Source of the DNA: Diatrype stigma | Taxonomy: Eukaryota > Ascomycota > Sordariomycetes > Xylariales > Diatrypaceae | DNA length: 19,405 nucleotides | Reading direction: 5' to 3' | Assembly (NCBI GenBank): GCA_022225965.2 | Contig: JAKJXP020000211.1 | Location: forward strand, 1-19,405 | Shown: positions 1-8,549 of the stretch, in pieces | How the letters are laid out: each line of letters starts with the position of its first letter | Position numbering within the stretch: position 1 is the stretch's first letter | Notes under the pieces: model-generated | The model's database searches: none | Seen by the model: the letters and a program-made list of their open reading frames with translations, nothing else | What the model was told of the DNA's origin: nothing | Position numbers and translations under genes: made by a program

Positions 1-836
1 ATTCTGCCGCTAACTTCAGTATCACCGGCGATACATACGAAATGAAACAAAACAACAGCAGAAAGGTTTCAGAGGCGAATGTGTCCAAATAAATGGTAAG
101 TAATGTGGGTTGCCGATAAAAGAGGAAGGGAACCATTGTCTGTTACATGGAATATTAGTAGATGACCGAAATTTAGTGGCTAGAGGCTGGGAAGGCTGGC
201 GTATTACGTGCTCTGAAATAAGATCCCAGTATCACTAACATAATAGGGAGAGCTCCGTGTCACACAGATGTCAAAATGCTCTTTATCATGGCCGAGTAGT
301 TATTCGTCAACATTTCATCCTAGCACTTGTTTCGTAATGGGAATATCCGGACATGATGCGGGTGGGTGGTACAGCAACATCTTCACAACTAGATTACTGA
401 TAACGGTCTCACCGCCCCTGCGGTACGACCATTCAAGATTGTCGATTTAGCCAATCTTGCTCGTCTCAGACCGGCGAAGGTATCCCACCTAGTATCTGGT
501 AGGCCTACTGTGCTAAGCATGCAACAATACAGCTGTGCTTATGTCCCAAAATGCAACAGAGTGCAATATTGCTGTCAGGCTTTTCCAGCTTTGGAATAAA
601 AGGAACCCAGAACCTCAAGCTCCTTGAGACCAAAGAGGATTATTAGCTGAATACGAAGATTGTTCCAAGTCCAATAACCCTTGTCACAACAGGCTTGAAT
701 GTATGACACCCAGCTTTTCAAAAGGCTATATCCATTTGGATCTGGACTATTAGTTCATTCACTGTCACTTTTTCCTAATCCTCTTCCTGTCTCGTTCGTA
801 GATTCTGTCCAATATAGCAACTCGTATGCGGATACA
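1..836. other. Intergenic, 5' flank of the rhodopsin-domain gene
   Basis: No gene is supported here. The only open frame is a 60-codon stretch at 268-450 with no recognisable motif, no codon structure I would trust and no flanking splice signals. The last 150 bases before the start at 837 are pyrimidine-rich in places (for example around 768-800), as in fungal 5' leaders. An ATG at 699 is in frame with the gene but would add 46 residues that look unlike a protein N-terminus, so I treat it as leader. Confidence 0.6.
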
Positions 837-2191
837 ATGGATCCAGACAACACGCCGGCTCTTGACTCGCCGCCAGGCATTGAGCCAAATTTCATTAATC
901 CGTACACATTGCAACCGACTTTGATCGCGGTGTCAGTAGTTTGTCTTTTGCTATGCATAGCTAGTATTTCTGCCCGTAGCTATGTTCGAGTGGCTATTCT
1001 TAAACAGTTCGATACGACGGACGGTGAGTGTGCCAGTAATCCCTTTCTCTCAGCGCTAAATTGTGTTGATCCGCATTAGGTTCACTATTGGTAGCCGGGG
1101 TAAGCAGCCTCCTTCTTAGGTTCTACCATAACAGGTAACTTAATAAGCCCTCAGGTACTATTCTCTACTTTCGTCGCCATGCAACTCGTCGCTGGAAAAA
1201 ACGGCCAAGGAAAGCACCAGTGGAACGTGTCGCAACGAAACTTCTCAAAACTTCTCCAAGTGAGTATCGATCTACCAGTCACCATTTCGAATATGGAAAG
1301 TAATATAAGATTTCGTGCTGATGTATAAGGAACGGGACTATAGAACCTGAACACCATCGAGATCCTATACGGACCCACGATGTTCTGTGCTAAATACGCA
1401 GTGCTACGGCAAATCGAAACAATATTCCTGAACCACCGACGTCAAAGCCCGGTCTACAAAGCCATCTGGCTGTTGATCTGGATGAATCTTGTCTTTTATA
1501 CCGCGATCAGTATCTCTTTCATACTCGCTTGCATCCCGCGTGAGAAGATCTGGAAACCCGATACCGTGGGCCGCTGCCTGGATTCCTACAGTAGTATCAT
1601 TGCTACTAGTGCAATCAATGTCGTGTCCGACTTCACGATCCTTGTGGTGCCACTCGTGGGTATCTGGCAGCTGCAGTTGCCATTGAGGAGAAAATTCGGT
1701 GCGGCGGCGGTATTTGCTGTTGGGATATTGTGAGAATGGCACCTCCCCAAAACGTCAATGAACCAAGAGAAACGAAGGGCTAACATCACCGGCAGTGCCA
1801 ACATCGCCAGTATCATTCGCCTCATTTACAGCGTCGAGCTGACAAGGACTGAGGATTTGACCTGGGCCATCGAGCCTGTGGCGTGCTGGGCGTAAGTCAA
1901 TAAAACTTCACCCACGAGTTTGACTTGATGAACATCAAGTAATATTAATTCTTTGTTAGGCTTGTCGAGTTTACGACGGTCATTCTGGTCGCATGTTTTC
2001 CTCTTTTGCCCCGCTTGATTGCGCACATAAAACATCAGGACCCAGGATCGCAGAACCCTTCTTCCTATAGTAACACGCCAAAGAATACACATCGTGGTGC
2101 GCACAGGCTTGATGAGTTGGAATTGAGAGAAGGTAACAGCATGACAGCTTTGAGGGCACCAGCAGAGGGCCACGACAACAATAAGGTTTAG
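837..2191 (+). CDS. Fungal rhodopsin-domain integral membrane protein (7 TM), six exons
   Basis: My model joins exons 837-1023, 1080-1099, 1155-1259, 1344-1729, 1796-1891 and 1960-2191, giving 341 residues and a TAG stop. Introns are 56, 55, 84, 66 and 68 nt; donors are GTGAGT, GTAAGC, GTGAGT, GTGAGA and GTAAGT, and all phases agree. Seven hydrophobic segments lie at roughly residues 28-50, 64-83, 107-128, 144-168, 188-212, 219-240 and 255-280. Family hallmarks seen are LNTIEILYGPTMFCAKYAVL in TM3, the extracellular pair in CIPREKIWKPDTVGRC after TM4, and CFPLLPRLI closing TM7. This matches the large fungal rhodopsin-domain family (PTH11/SAT4-like). No CFEM domain precedes TM1, so it is not a classical PTH11 receptor. 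The polar C-terminal tail of about 55 residues is probably cytosolic. The ligand and role are unknown; plasma-membrane location is inferred from the family. The ATG at 837 was chosen because it gives a short soluble N-terminus before TM1. Confidence 0.85.
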
Positions 2192-2756
2192 AATTTCATC
2201 ACCACAGGCCATATATAATCTTAAGCTATATCAGCATGTAGCAGACGACTACTTTTACTCGGAAATGGTTCGATCTATCATTAAAGCCTAAAGGCACAAG
2301 TGTATACACGCGTTGCCTAGATTTGTAGCCTTAGCTCGTCATATCTACACGAGTCAATCGTAAAGGTTTCATGGGTCTAGGTAGGTAGATTGGTACTCCT
2401 ATACCGCAATATGTCTTTCTCCTCTGCGTCTTCAAAACCGTCCAAACTGGACCTATATTCAGTGTTGAGTTCCAGGGGTATGTGTCTGAGTAGTCCAAAT
2501 AGAGTTATTAGCTTTGCGGGGCGAAACGGCCACTCTGCCCGAAATCTGTCTTGTGGAGATGATTGATGTTATATGTTACGTAGCGTCAGTGGTGGTTTTA
2601 ATTTCCCCAGTACCCTTGGAGTATTCATGGTCCTCGTCGTACGATGTTAAGGCTCGTTACGAGCCTTGCTGCCATACTCGCGAATCAGACCGCGTTGACG
2701 AGTAAGTTGCTGCCTTAATAAGCCCCTGTGCGAGTGCGATAGCATGGGGCTGTGCA

Positions 2757-2763
2757 TATAAAA
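2757..2763 (+). promoter_or_regulatory. TATA-like element upstream of the ankyrin gene
   Basis: The string CATATAAAAG contains TATAAAA at this position, about 275 bases before the ankyrin ATG at 3038. A CCAAT string follows near 2842. Distance and order are plausible for a fungal promoter with a long leader, but TATA-like strings are common by chance, so this is tentative. Confidence 0.25.
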
Positions 2764-2930
2764 GTCACATGGTCGCATGGGCTTCATAACCTTGACTCTC
2801 CTTGCAGATCCATTATCGGTTTTCAACGTATTTACAACCCACCAATATATTACTGATATTAAGCTTCAGTCTATGCATCCCTCAACTACTCTTTAGGTAT
2901 GAGAACTTAGCAAAAAGTCGCTATTGAAGT

Positions 2931-2957
2931 GGGCCAAGACTCTTGGCCCAAGAGTCT
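2931..2957. repeat. Overlapping, mutually exclusive inverted repeats
   Basis: Two perfect inverted repeats share the same bases. The first is GGGCCAAG / CTTGGCCC (2931-2938 and 2942-2949) around a 3-nt loop. The second is AGACTCTTGG / CCAAGAGTCT (2937-2946 and 2948-2957) around one base. They cannot form together. They lie 81 bases before the ankyrin start, in its promoter or 5' leader. Confidence 0.8.
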
Positions 2958-3037
2958 AAGATTCCCGATATTGACGACCCCCCTTTCCAGACTTGGCGTT
3001 CTTAGCTACCATATAAACCAGGAGGAACGCGATTCCT

Positions 3038-4144
3038 ATGGCATCGGTCAACGCTTACTGCTTCTATAAGAACAAGAGCGCTAGAAAGTACGGTGAAATA
3101 TCCTTGGAAAAGTATCTGAGGAACGGCCTCAGCCACGTGTTTGCGGGTGTGCGCCATCCTGAAGATGCAAGACTCGACGCCGGGGACGCCGGAGACTGGG
3201 CTTTTGAAGACATCGTTCTCGCCTCAATCAAAGTATGCATGCTTTATGGAGATCCGAACCCCTGTCCAGGTCCGTATTCATTCGTTTTTCGCGTACCTGC
3301 AGCCCGATTGTCGATAGTTCCGTCTGACCTTTCCCCAGGAGCAGAAGAAGATGCACTAGTGGAGATGCTCCTGAACTGCGAATCTGGAACTCTAGACGGT
3401 CTCCGTGAAATCGAGCAAATCAAAGGCGTATTAATACTAAACACACCGGTCTTTTGCCAGATCATCGTTGCAATGGCGCTTTCCCAGGGCAACCGACAGC
3501 TGGTCAAGGAGATCATCAGCCGGTACCCCCCTGCCCCGGGCCATGAACTGCTATTCGGCACCGAGAAAGGGGGTCCTACGACCGACAGCGCCGAAGTTAC
3601 ATTCGGCAGCCGACGCGCCCTGTCGCACAAGGTCTTCCAAGGCCAGGCAGACAACGGGTGCGAGCTGTGGAGCGCCATGATCCGCGCCGGCTGGGCCGTG
3701 CCGCGCCGGTACATGCAGGCCTGGGCGGCGTCCAGCCCCTCGCCCGCAGCCGGCATCGAGCTGCTGAAAACCCTCGCCGATCGCGGCGTCAAGATCGAAA
3801 AGGGGACCGTCGACGCCGCGCTCTGGTACGGCCACGCGTCCGTGCTGGACTACGTCCTGAGCCAGTACGTCCCGGACAACGGGGACCCCCTGACCTGTGC
3901 GGTCGACGAGCGCGAGGCGCACGACTTCTTGATCGCGGCGGCGCGGAGGAAACGGGGCGGCGTCGAGCAGCTCGAAGTGCTGTTCCAGCATGACATCAAT
4001 GACATCCACTGGATGCCCGAGGTCGACCAGAACGCGACCGCCGATCCTCGGTACTTGGCGGAGCTGGAGCGGAACGCAAATCTGCCGCAGCAGACGCCGC
4101 TGCATGCTGCCGCGGCGCTCGGGAACCTCGAGGTCGTCGAGTAG
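3038..4144 (+). CDS. Ankyrin-repeat-type protein, interrupted by an in-frame stop
   Basis: The frame opens at ATG 3038 and stops at TAG 4142-4144 (368 residues). The clearest ankyrin unit is at the very end: TPLHAAAALGNLEVVE (residues 353-368) is the canonical TPLHxAA-x-G-x-x-xVV helix pair, cut exactly where the next residue should be aromatic or hydrophobic. Weaker ankyrin-like helices occur near residues 141-162 (MALSQGNRQLVKEIISRYP), 238-252 (IELLKTLADRGVKI) and 256-277 (TVDAALWYGHASVLDYVL). No signal peptide, TM segment or catalytic domain is visible. Such proteins act as protein-binding scaffolds; the partner here is unknown. A 69-nt in-frame segment (3270-3338) could be an intron and would shorten the protein by 23 residues. 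Bases 3550-4140 are clearly GC-richer than the flanks. The gene may be a pseudogene, a nonsense allele or a readthrough gene. Confidence 0.7.
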   Translation: MASVNAYCFYKNKSARKYGEISLEKYLRNGLSHVFAGVRHPEDARLDAGDAGDWAFEDIVLASIKVCMLYGDPNPCPGPYSFVFRVPAARLSIVPSDLSPGAEEDALVEMLLNCESGTLDGLREIEQIKGVLILNTPVFCQIIVAMALSQGNRQLVKEIISRYPPAPGHELLFGTEKGGPTTDSAEVTFGSRRALSHKVFQGQADNGCELWSAMIRAGWAVPRRYMQAWAASSPSPAAGIELLKTLADRGVKIEKGTVDAALWYGHASVLDYVLSQYVPDNGDPLTCAVDEREAHDFLIAAARRKRGGVEQLEVLFQHDINDIHWMPEVDQNATADPRYLAELERNANLPQQTPLHAAAALGNLEVVE

Positions 4145-4291
4145 CTGATCGGGAAGGGGGCCAGACCCCAGCTCGATTATCTCGGCAGGACGCCTTACGA
4201 CACGGCTAAGATGATGGGGCAGAAAGAGGTGATGGATGTTTTTGAAAGGCACGGGTGGAAACTGAGTGAAAGGTTCGGCAGGGGCGTATGA
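4142..4291 (+). pseudogene. In-frame continuation of the ankyrin gene after TAG
   Basis: Directly after the TAG at 4142-4144 the same frame stays open for 48 codons and ends at TGA 4289-4291. The encoded segment continues the ankyrin pattern: LIGKGARPQLDYLGRTPYDT supplies the end of helix 2, the beta-hairpin loop and the start of the next repeat, followed by AKMMGQKEVMDVFERHGW, a typical terminal repeat. The stop therefore falls inside a repeat, not at a domain border. No splice pair with acceptable signals removes the TAG while keeping frame. I infer a recent nonsense change or sequencing error from a full protein of about 417 residues; programmed readthrough (UAG followed by C) is a less likely option. 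Confidence 0.75.
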
Positions 4292-4594
4292 GCTGTCGCT
4301 TCCTTACGTCTTGAGTCTTATACTACGCGTGTGTGCGGGTTAAGCATGAGATATTTGCATTGCACTTGAGTTATTCCTGCTACCCACTATAACTAAGCAA
4401 CAGTTTATTATGGTGTTTTCTCATGGATTCTGGATGTCTGTGTCAATGTATCAACATATATCACCACCAATGAAGCCACCAATAGAAAAGAAGAAGAAAA
4501 TGGGGGAAGGGAGACGGGATGTTTTTCAACCGATCTCCTATGCTAGGAACTCGAAACATGATTCTTCCATGGTTTACCCCGGTGAAGTCAGTCT
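4292..4594. other. Convergent 3' intergenic region
   Basis: About 300 bases separate the ankyrin reading frame (+) from the oxidase stop (-), so both 3' ends and their polyadenylation signals should lie here. It contains a purine-rich run (near 4488-4515). An 86-codon open frame at 4410-4670 overlaps the oxidase 3' end on the opposite strand and has no recognisable feature, so I do not call it a gene. Confidence 0.6.
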
Positions 4595-6481
4595 TCAAAT
4601 GCCCATAGCGCTCGGTGCTTTCAAGTGTGCGGTGACTGCACCAAGCACGGCACCAGCTGTACCAAGGTGAGTCGGGAAACTGTACTGATAGTCGGTATCA
4701 TCCCCTGGTACTCCAGGCCGCCAGCGCTGGCGGCCTGTTGGACCTTTGCCAAACGTAGGTCCACTGGGCGTAAATTCGAATGGAACCTTAGCAGGCTCGG
4801 GAATTTCTAGCCCGACTGGGCCTTTAGTAGAACCCTCAGTTTCTCCATCGGCACTGACAACTGCTAACTTCTTCGCGCCCCCAAAGTCACCCTCGGAAGA
4901 TGACGTCTTTGCACTGGTCGGCTTCGTCAAGGGAGGCAGGTCCGGGTCGTCAAGCATGTCCCGCACCACGTTCAGGGCTGAGTCGGCGGCACCGGATATC
5001 CAGGTGTGATGATAGGACAGGTGCTCGCCGGCGAAATAGACGTTACCCTCAGGCTGGCGAGCCACGTTGAAACGTGCAGAGAACTGCCCCGGTAGGAACA
5101 TGGCATCGCCCGTAGCAGTCGAAGCGGACCAGACGGCATCGGAAGTCTCGATGAGAAGGTCGTGGACGTTGATCTCGGTATCACCATCCTTCTTCCCTTG
5201 GTACATTGTGGCGAGGCACTCGAGTGCGAGACTGCGGCGCTCTAGAGGCGTGAGAGGGAGCCAGTTGGATGCGTCCGTCATCCTGAACCACACGAGTTAG
5301 TTAAAAATACGTGGGTCACACACATTTGCTTCCTTGTACCTAGTGAGATACGAGTACACTTACCACGCGTAGACGAGAAGAACTCCCGGCCCGTCCTCAT
5401 CAATGCCGTTCGACGGGAAGACGATCCACCGGATGGGGAGGTCAGTAGTGCTCTGCCCACCATTGGATGGTTTAGGTGTCACCCTCTCCCAGAAGCGCGT
5501 TTTGAAGCGCATGCCCATCTTGTAGAGAGCTTCGAAGTGTATCGAGCGGATGGCCATCTCCTTCTCGACGCTCCAGCGAGGGCGTTCGGTGATCATCCGT
5601 AGTGCGGCCGGCGGAATGGCTAGGACGACACGGTCAAAGTCTGCACTCATCTCCCCGTTGTATCCCGACGCTCTAATTTGTACATGGTCATCTTCTGTCA
5701 CTTCCAGCCCCGTCACACGAGCCCCAAAAGTGATGTTGGCGTAACCGACCAGGTATGCCATAGCCTGGGGTAGGCGGCTCATCCCTTTGTCAATGGTCCT
5801 CCAATCTGTCTCGTCAAAGTCCATGTTCTGCATGACGAGCTCGGGGACGCTGAGGGTGAATTGGTTTGTCTGAGACGTGACTGTCTCCACGAAGTCGATG
5901 ACCTCGGACGGCCAGCCCATGACCGAGCTACAATAATAACGGAACGTGTAATCATCAAAATCGCGCACGATTTCCTCGAAGGCCGTATCAAAGTCAGCCT
6001 TCAGGGCCTTGATGAATTCACCGATAGCTGCACTAAGGAGCTCCCTGGCGGACTTGTTCGCGTAATCACTAGGAACGTCCCAGCCTACACTCGCGGGAGT
6101 AGCCGAAGATGCCTGGACTGCGGGCCGATGGCCATTTATGAAGATATCGTTACCCACGTCGCTCAAGACATACTTGATCAGCTCAATATTCATATCTGTA
6201 CCAGGAGGAATGCGGGAGTTGATGTTATCGATGAGCTGGAAGACGATCTTGTGAAAATCCGAATTGGGGATGCGCATTGCGCCCGCCTCGTAGTATTGGT
6301 CCTTCTCGGTCGTGAAGTAGTGAGTATAGACACGACCTCCAATGCGGTCGGTACCCTCGAAGATCCTCACGCAGTGGCCTTGACGCTGGAGTAGCAGTGC
6401 GGTATACAACCCAGCAATGCCGCCGCCGACGATACCAACATTGAGACCTAGACAGCCATGGAGTGAGTGCTGTCCGGTCAT
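4595..6481 (-). CDS. FAD-dependent amine oxidase, L-amino-acid-oxidase type
   Basis: Exons 6481-5364 and 5282-4595 are joined across an 81-nt intron (5363-5283; donor GTAAGT, branch CTAAC, acceptor TTCAG), giving 601 residues. The N-terminus holds the dinucleotide-binding fold: NVGIVGGGIAGLYTALLLQ (glycine motif near residues 19-24), then an acidic end of beta-2 (RIFEG) and the RIGGR motif near 46-50. YEAGAMRIP near 64-72 is the signature of L-amino-acid oxidases. The C-terminal FAD/substrate motif is VYFAGEHLSYHHTWISGAAD near residues 454-473. The family deaminates amino acids or amines oxidatively to a keto acid or aldehyde, ammonia and H2O2; the substrate cannot be told from sequence. There is no signal peptide, so it is probably intracellular. 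After about residue 485 comes a long Ser/Pro/Gly/Lys-rich tail that is not part of the catalytic fold. An alternative start at 6524 with a 70-nt intron is equally consistent (592 residues beginning MSCLNVGIVGGG). It is convergent with the ankyrin gene. Confidence 0.88.
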
Positions 6482-6701
6482 CTTGCTTATATGGGGTCAT
6501 AACTGAATAGCACTTACAAGACATTATGTATCGCGTGAAACCACAGATCACAAGTCAAAGCTGATTATACGTAGCGTGAATAACACGACTCGTTTCTAGT
6601 TAAAAAGACGAGTTGGTGAGGTGGGAGTTTCTCAAAGTAGGGGAATAAGGAATGGGGAGGGAGGACTACGTTTTGGTGGTGGAAAACATCAGTGGCTCTG
6701 C

Positions 6702-6710
6702 GCATATATA
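6702..6710 (-). promoter_or_regulatory. TATA-like element upstream of the amine oxidase
   Basis: On the minus strand this reads TATATATGC, about 180-230 bases upstream of either candidate start of the oxidase. Position and strand suit a core promoter element, but no other promoter motif supports it. Confidence 0.25.
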
Positions 6711-6823
6711 CCTATACTTTTCGGGGTACTTCAATACCACTTCCCTCATTGATTGAAGCAGACACTCGGGAATAAGAATGGATATTCTGCATATCCAGCT
6801 GGTCTGGATTGACCGACCTTGTT

Positions 6824-6992
6824 GGCAATAAGAAAGGGGTAAGATAAGCAAAGATTGCAAGCTGAACGCTTCCCGCAGTCAACCAGTCAGGTGTCCTCTT
6901 AGGCAATAGGGAAGGTCTTTGGCAGTAGGAAAGGAGTAAGATAGGCAAAGGTGGCGTCCTGAAAACATGCTGCAGTCAACCAGCTGGGTTTG
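6824..6992. repeat. Imperfect direct repeat, period 97 nt
   Basis: Copy one begins GGCAATAAGAAAGGGGTAAG at 6824 and copy two begins GGCAGTAGGAAAGGAGTAAG at 6921. Both continue with GATA(A/G)GCAAAG and later share GCAGTCAACCAG (6875 and 6972), all at the same 97-nt offset. A further fragment (AGGCAATAGGGAAGG, near 6901) and CCAGCTGG-like strings on both sides suggest remnants of extra copies. The differences between copies are mostly A/G transitions. Confidence 0.6.
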
Positions 6993-8513
6993 GTCTAACA
7001 TGGGGACATCCTACCAAGAGAGCATCGTCGACCTTCGAGAACCAACTAACACTGACGCGGAGATGAGATTTCTCCATCGAAGTATTACCAGGCGTGGCCC
7101 TCTCCTGTAATCCGGCATGCCCCAATATACCTTACCTACTACCTACATAGGTATCGCATAGGGGGGTATGTATTGTGTAACGTAAGCAGCATATGATAGA
7201 TCAAACGGGACAAAACTTCCGTTCGCTCTCAGCTGCCTACGACCTACAAGTAGGTGTGGGAATGAAGCATGTTTTAGTATGACCGTATGAGGGAGTGGTG
7301 GATATGACGCATGTTCTCTTCGCTGTGATAATGGCGGACAGTAGTGGTTCCTGAGTATCCTGAGGAAGGTGCCCCCCATCAGGTTGAAGAAGGGGCGATC
7401 CCATGATGAAGTGAATCAAGATGCAATAAAGTGCCCCTGCCGTTACAACGTCTTGATAATTGAAGTATCGTAGTCACCAACCAGACGGCCGCATCTTACT
7501 GTTGCTGATGGCAACATATGTCCGCTTCCGATCGACATGGAACCTTGGAAGCTGGTTGTGCTTGTTGTTAGGCCCGTGTTCCAACAGTCTCGAATGCTCG
7601 CATAGTTCTGCAGGCAATCTCCGACTTTCTCGGTTTACCCTCATCGGCTCCTTCCCTAATCAAAGGGTCAGATACCCAGACTTCGTTCCTTCTTGCCCAC
7701 CTAACAGGTAGATACCTACTTACTAAGGCAGTTTCCCTTCTACACAAGGCTGTTACTTCCCAGCTCAGTCCTCAACTTGCCAAATAGCATCAACCTCGGA
7801 CTACCCCGCCTCTTTGGCCCTTCCCTTTTCAACACCCACCAAAATCCTCCGACCTCAAACACAACGAGTGCATAGGTCTCTTGTGTCTCTTCTCCAACAG
7901 GCAGGTCTTCTTTTCCCATAGCTATGTGTCTATATACCTGTACTGACCTAAGCATAATGTTCAGCCGCCCGCTGGCTTAGTCGAGTGATGTCGAAGGCAG
8001 CGCCATGGCCTCTAGCACTTCATTACGCATGTCAACATTCTGAACTCGAATCAAGAAATCCTCCAGACTGTCAAGGAAACTTGAGTCACTTGGGGGTTTC
8101 ATGGGATACGTATGGCCCATCAGCTTTGACAGGCCATCCACCGCTTGCATATCGCGGGATTGCTCTCCAAGGTGGCAGCCTCGAAGCTATCACCTTGATG
8201 TTGCTCACAGGGCTACCAATTTGCCAAATCCCATCATATCCATTGGCCATTCCCTGACTGGCCGCGGTAGCTTTCCAGGGGCTCAAGGCGAGTATATCCC
8301 TTTCCATCCAGACTAACGATCGCGCATTAGCCCTTTGCTGTCCAGATCTGATGGTTCCTCGACTACCTCTATTCCGACGATGTCAACCAAGCTCTGCTCC
8401 ATTCTGCTTGGCCGGTTCTGTTTCATCGGTCCTAAGATTTCAGTTCATCTACTAGCTTCCCATCTGCTAATGCAGTTGCCCTCTATCGTCATTATGTAGA
8501 AGTCCTTTACCTG

Positions 8514-8549
8514 GTGAGTGGAGAGCGCGGGCTCCTCTCATCCACTCAC
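8514..8549. repeat. Hairpin-forming inverted repeat
   Basis: GTGAGTGG at 8514-8521 is the exact reverse complement of CCACTCAC at 8542-8549. Inside the 20-base gap, AGAG and CTCT can extend the stem across a small bulge. No gene ends or starts next to it. Confidence 0.55.

Larger units (their letters stand above)
2192..3037. other. Intergenic between rhodopsin-domain and ankyrin genes
   Basis: No gene is supported. A short open frame at 2514-2705 lacks an ATG. It is followed by an intron-like interval at 2702-2807 (GTAAGT to TTGCAG), after which the frame closes at 2856; the coding content is weak and unrecognisable. The stretch also holds a TAGGTAGGTAG run near 2378-2388, a TATA-like element at 2757-2763 and nested inverted repeats at 2931-2957. 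The second half probably contains the promoter of the ankyrin gene. Confidence 0.5.

Noticed and set aside
1135..1154. Acceptor at 1134 for the second exon of the rhodopsin-domain gene
   Set aside because: It is in phase but inserts GNLISPQ, which breaks the second membrane helix. The micro-exon model gives a continuous helix with better splice signals.
3551..4252. 233-codon minus-strand open frame opposite the ankyrin gene
   Set aside because: It mirrors GC-rich third positions of the plus-strand ankyrin frame. Its Arg/Pro/Leu-rich composition and lack of any motif mark it as a shadow. The same applies to 3244-3792.
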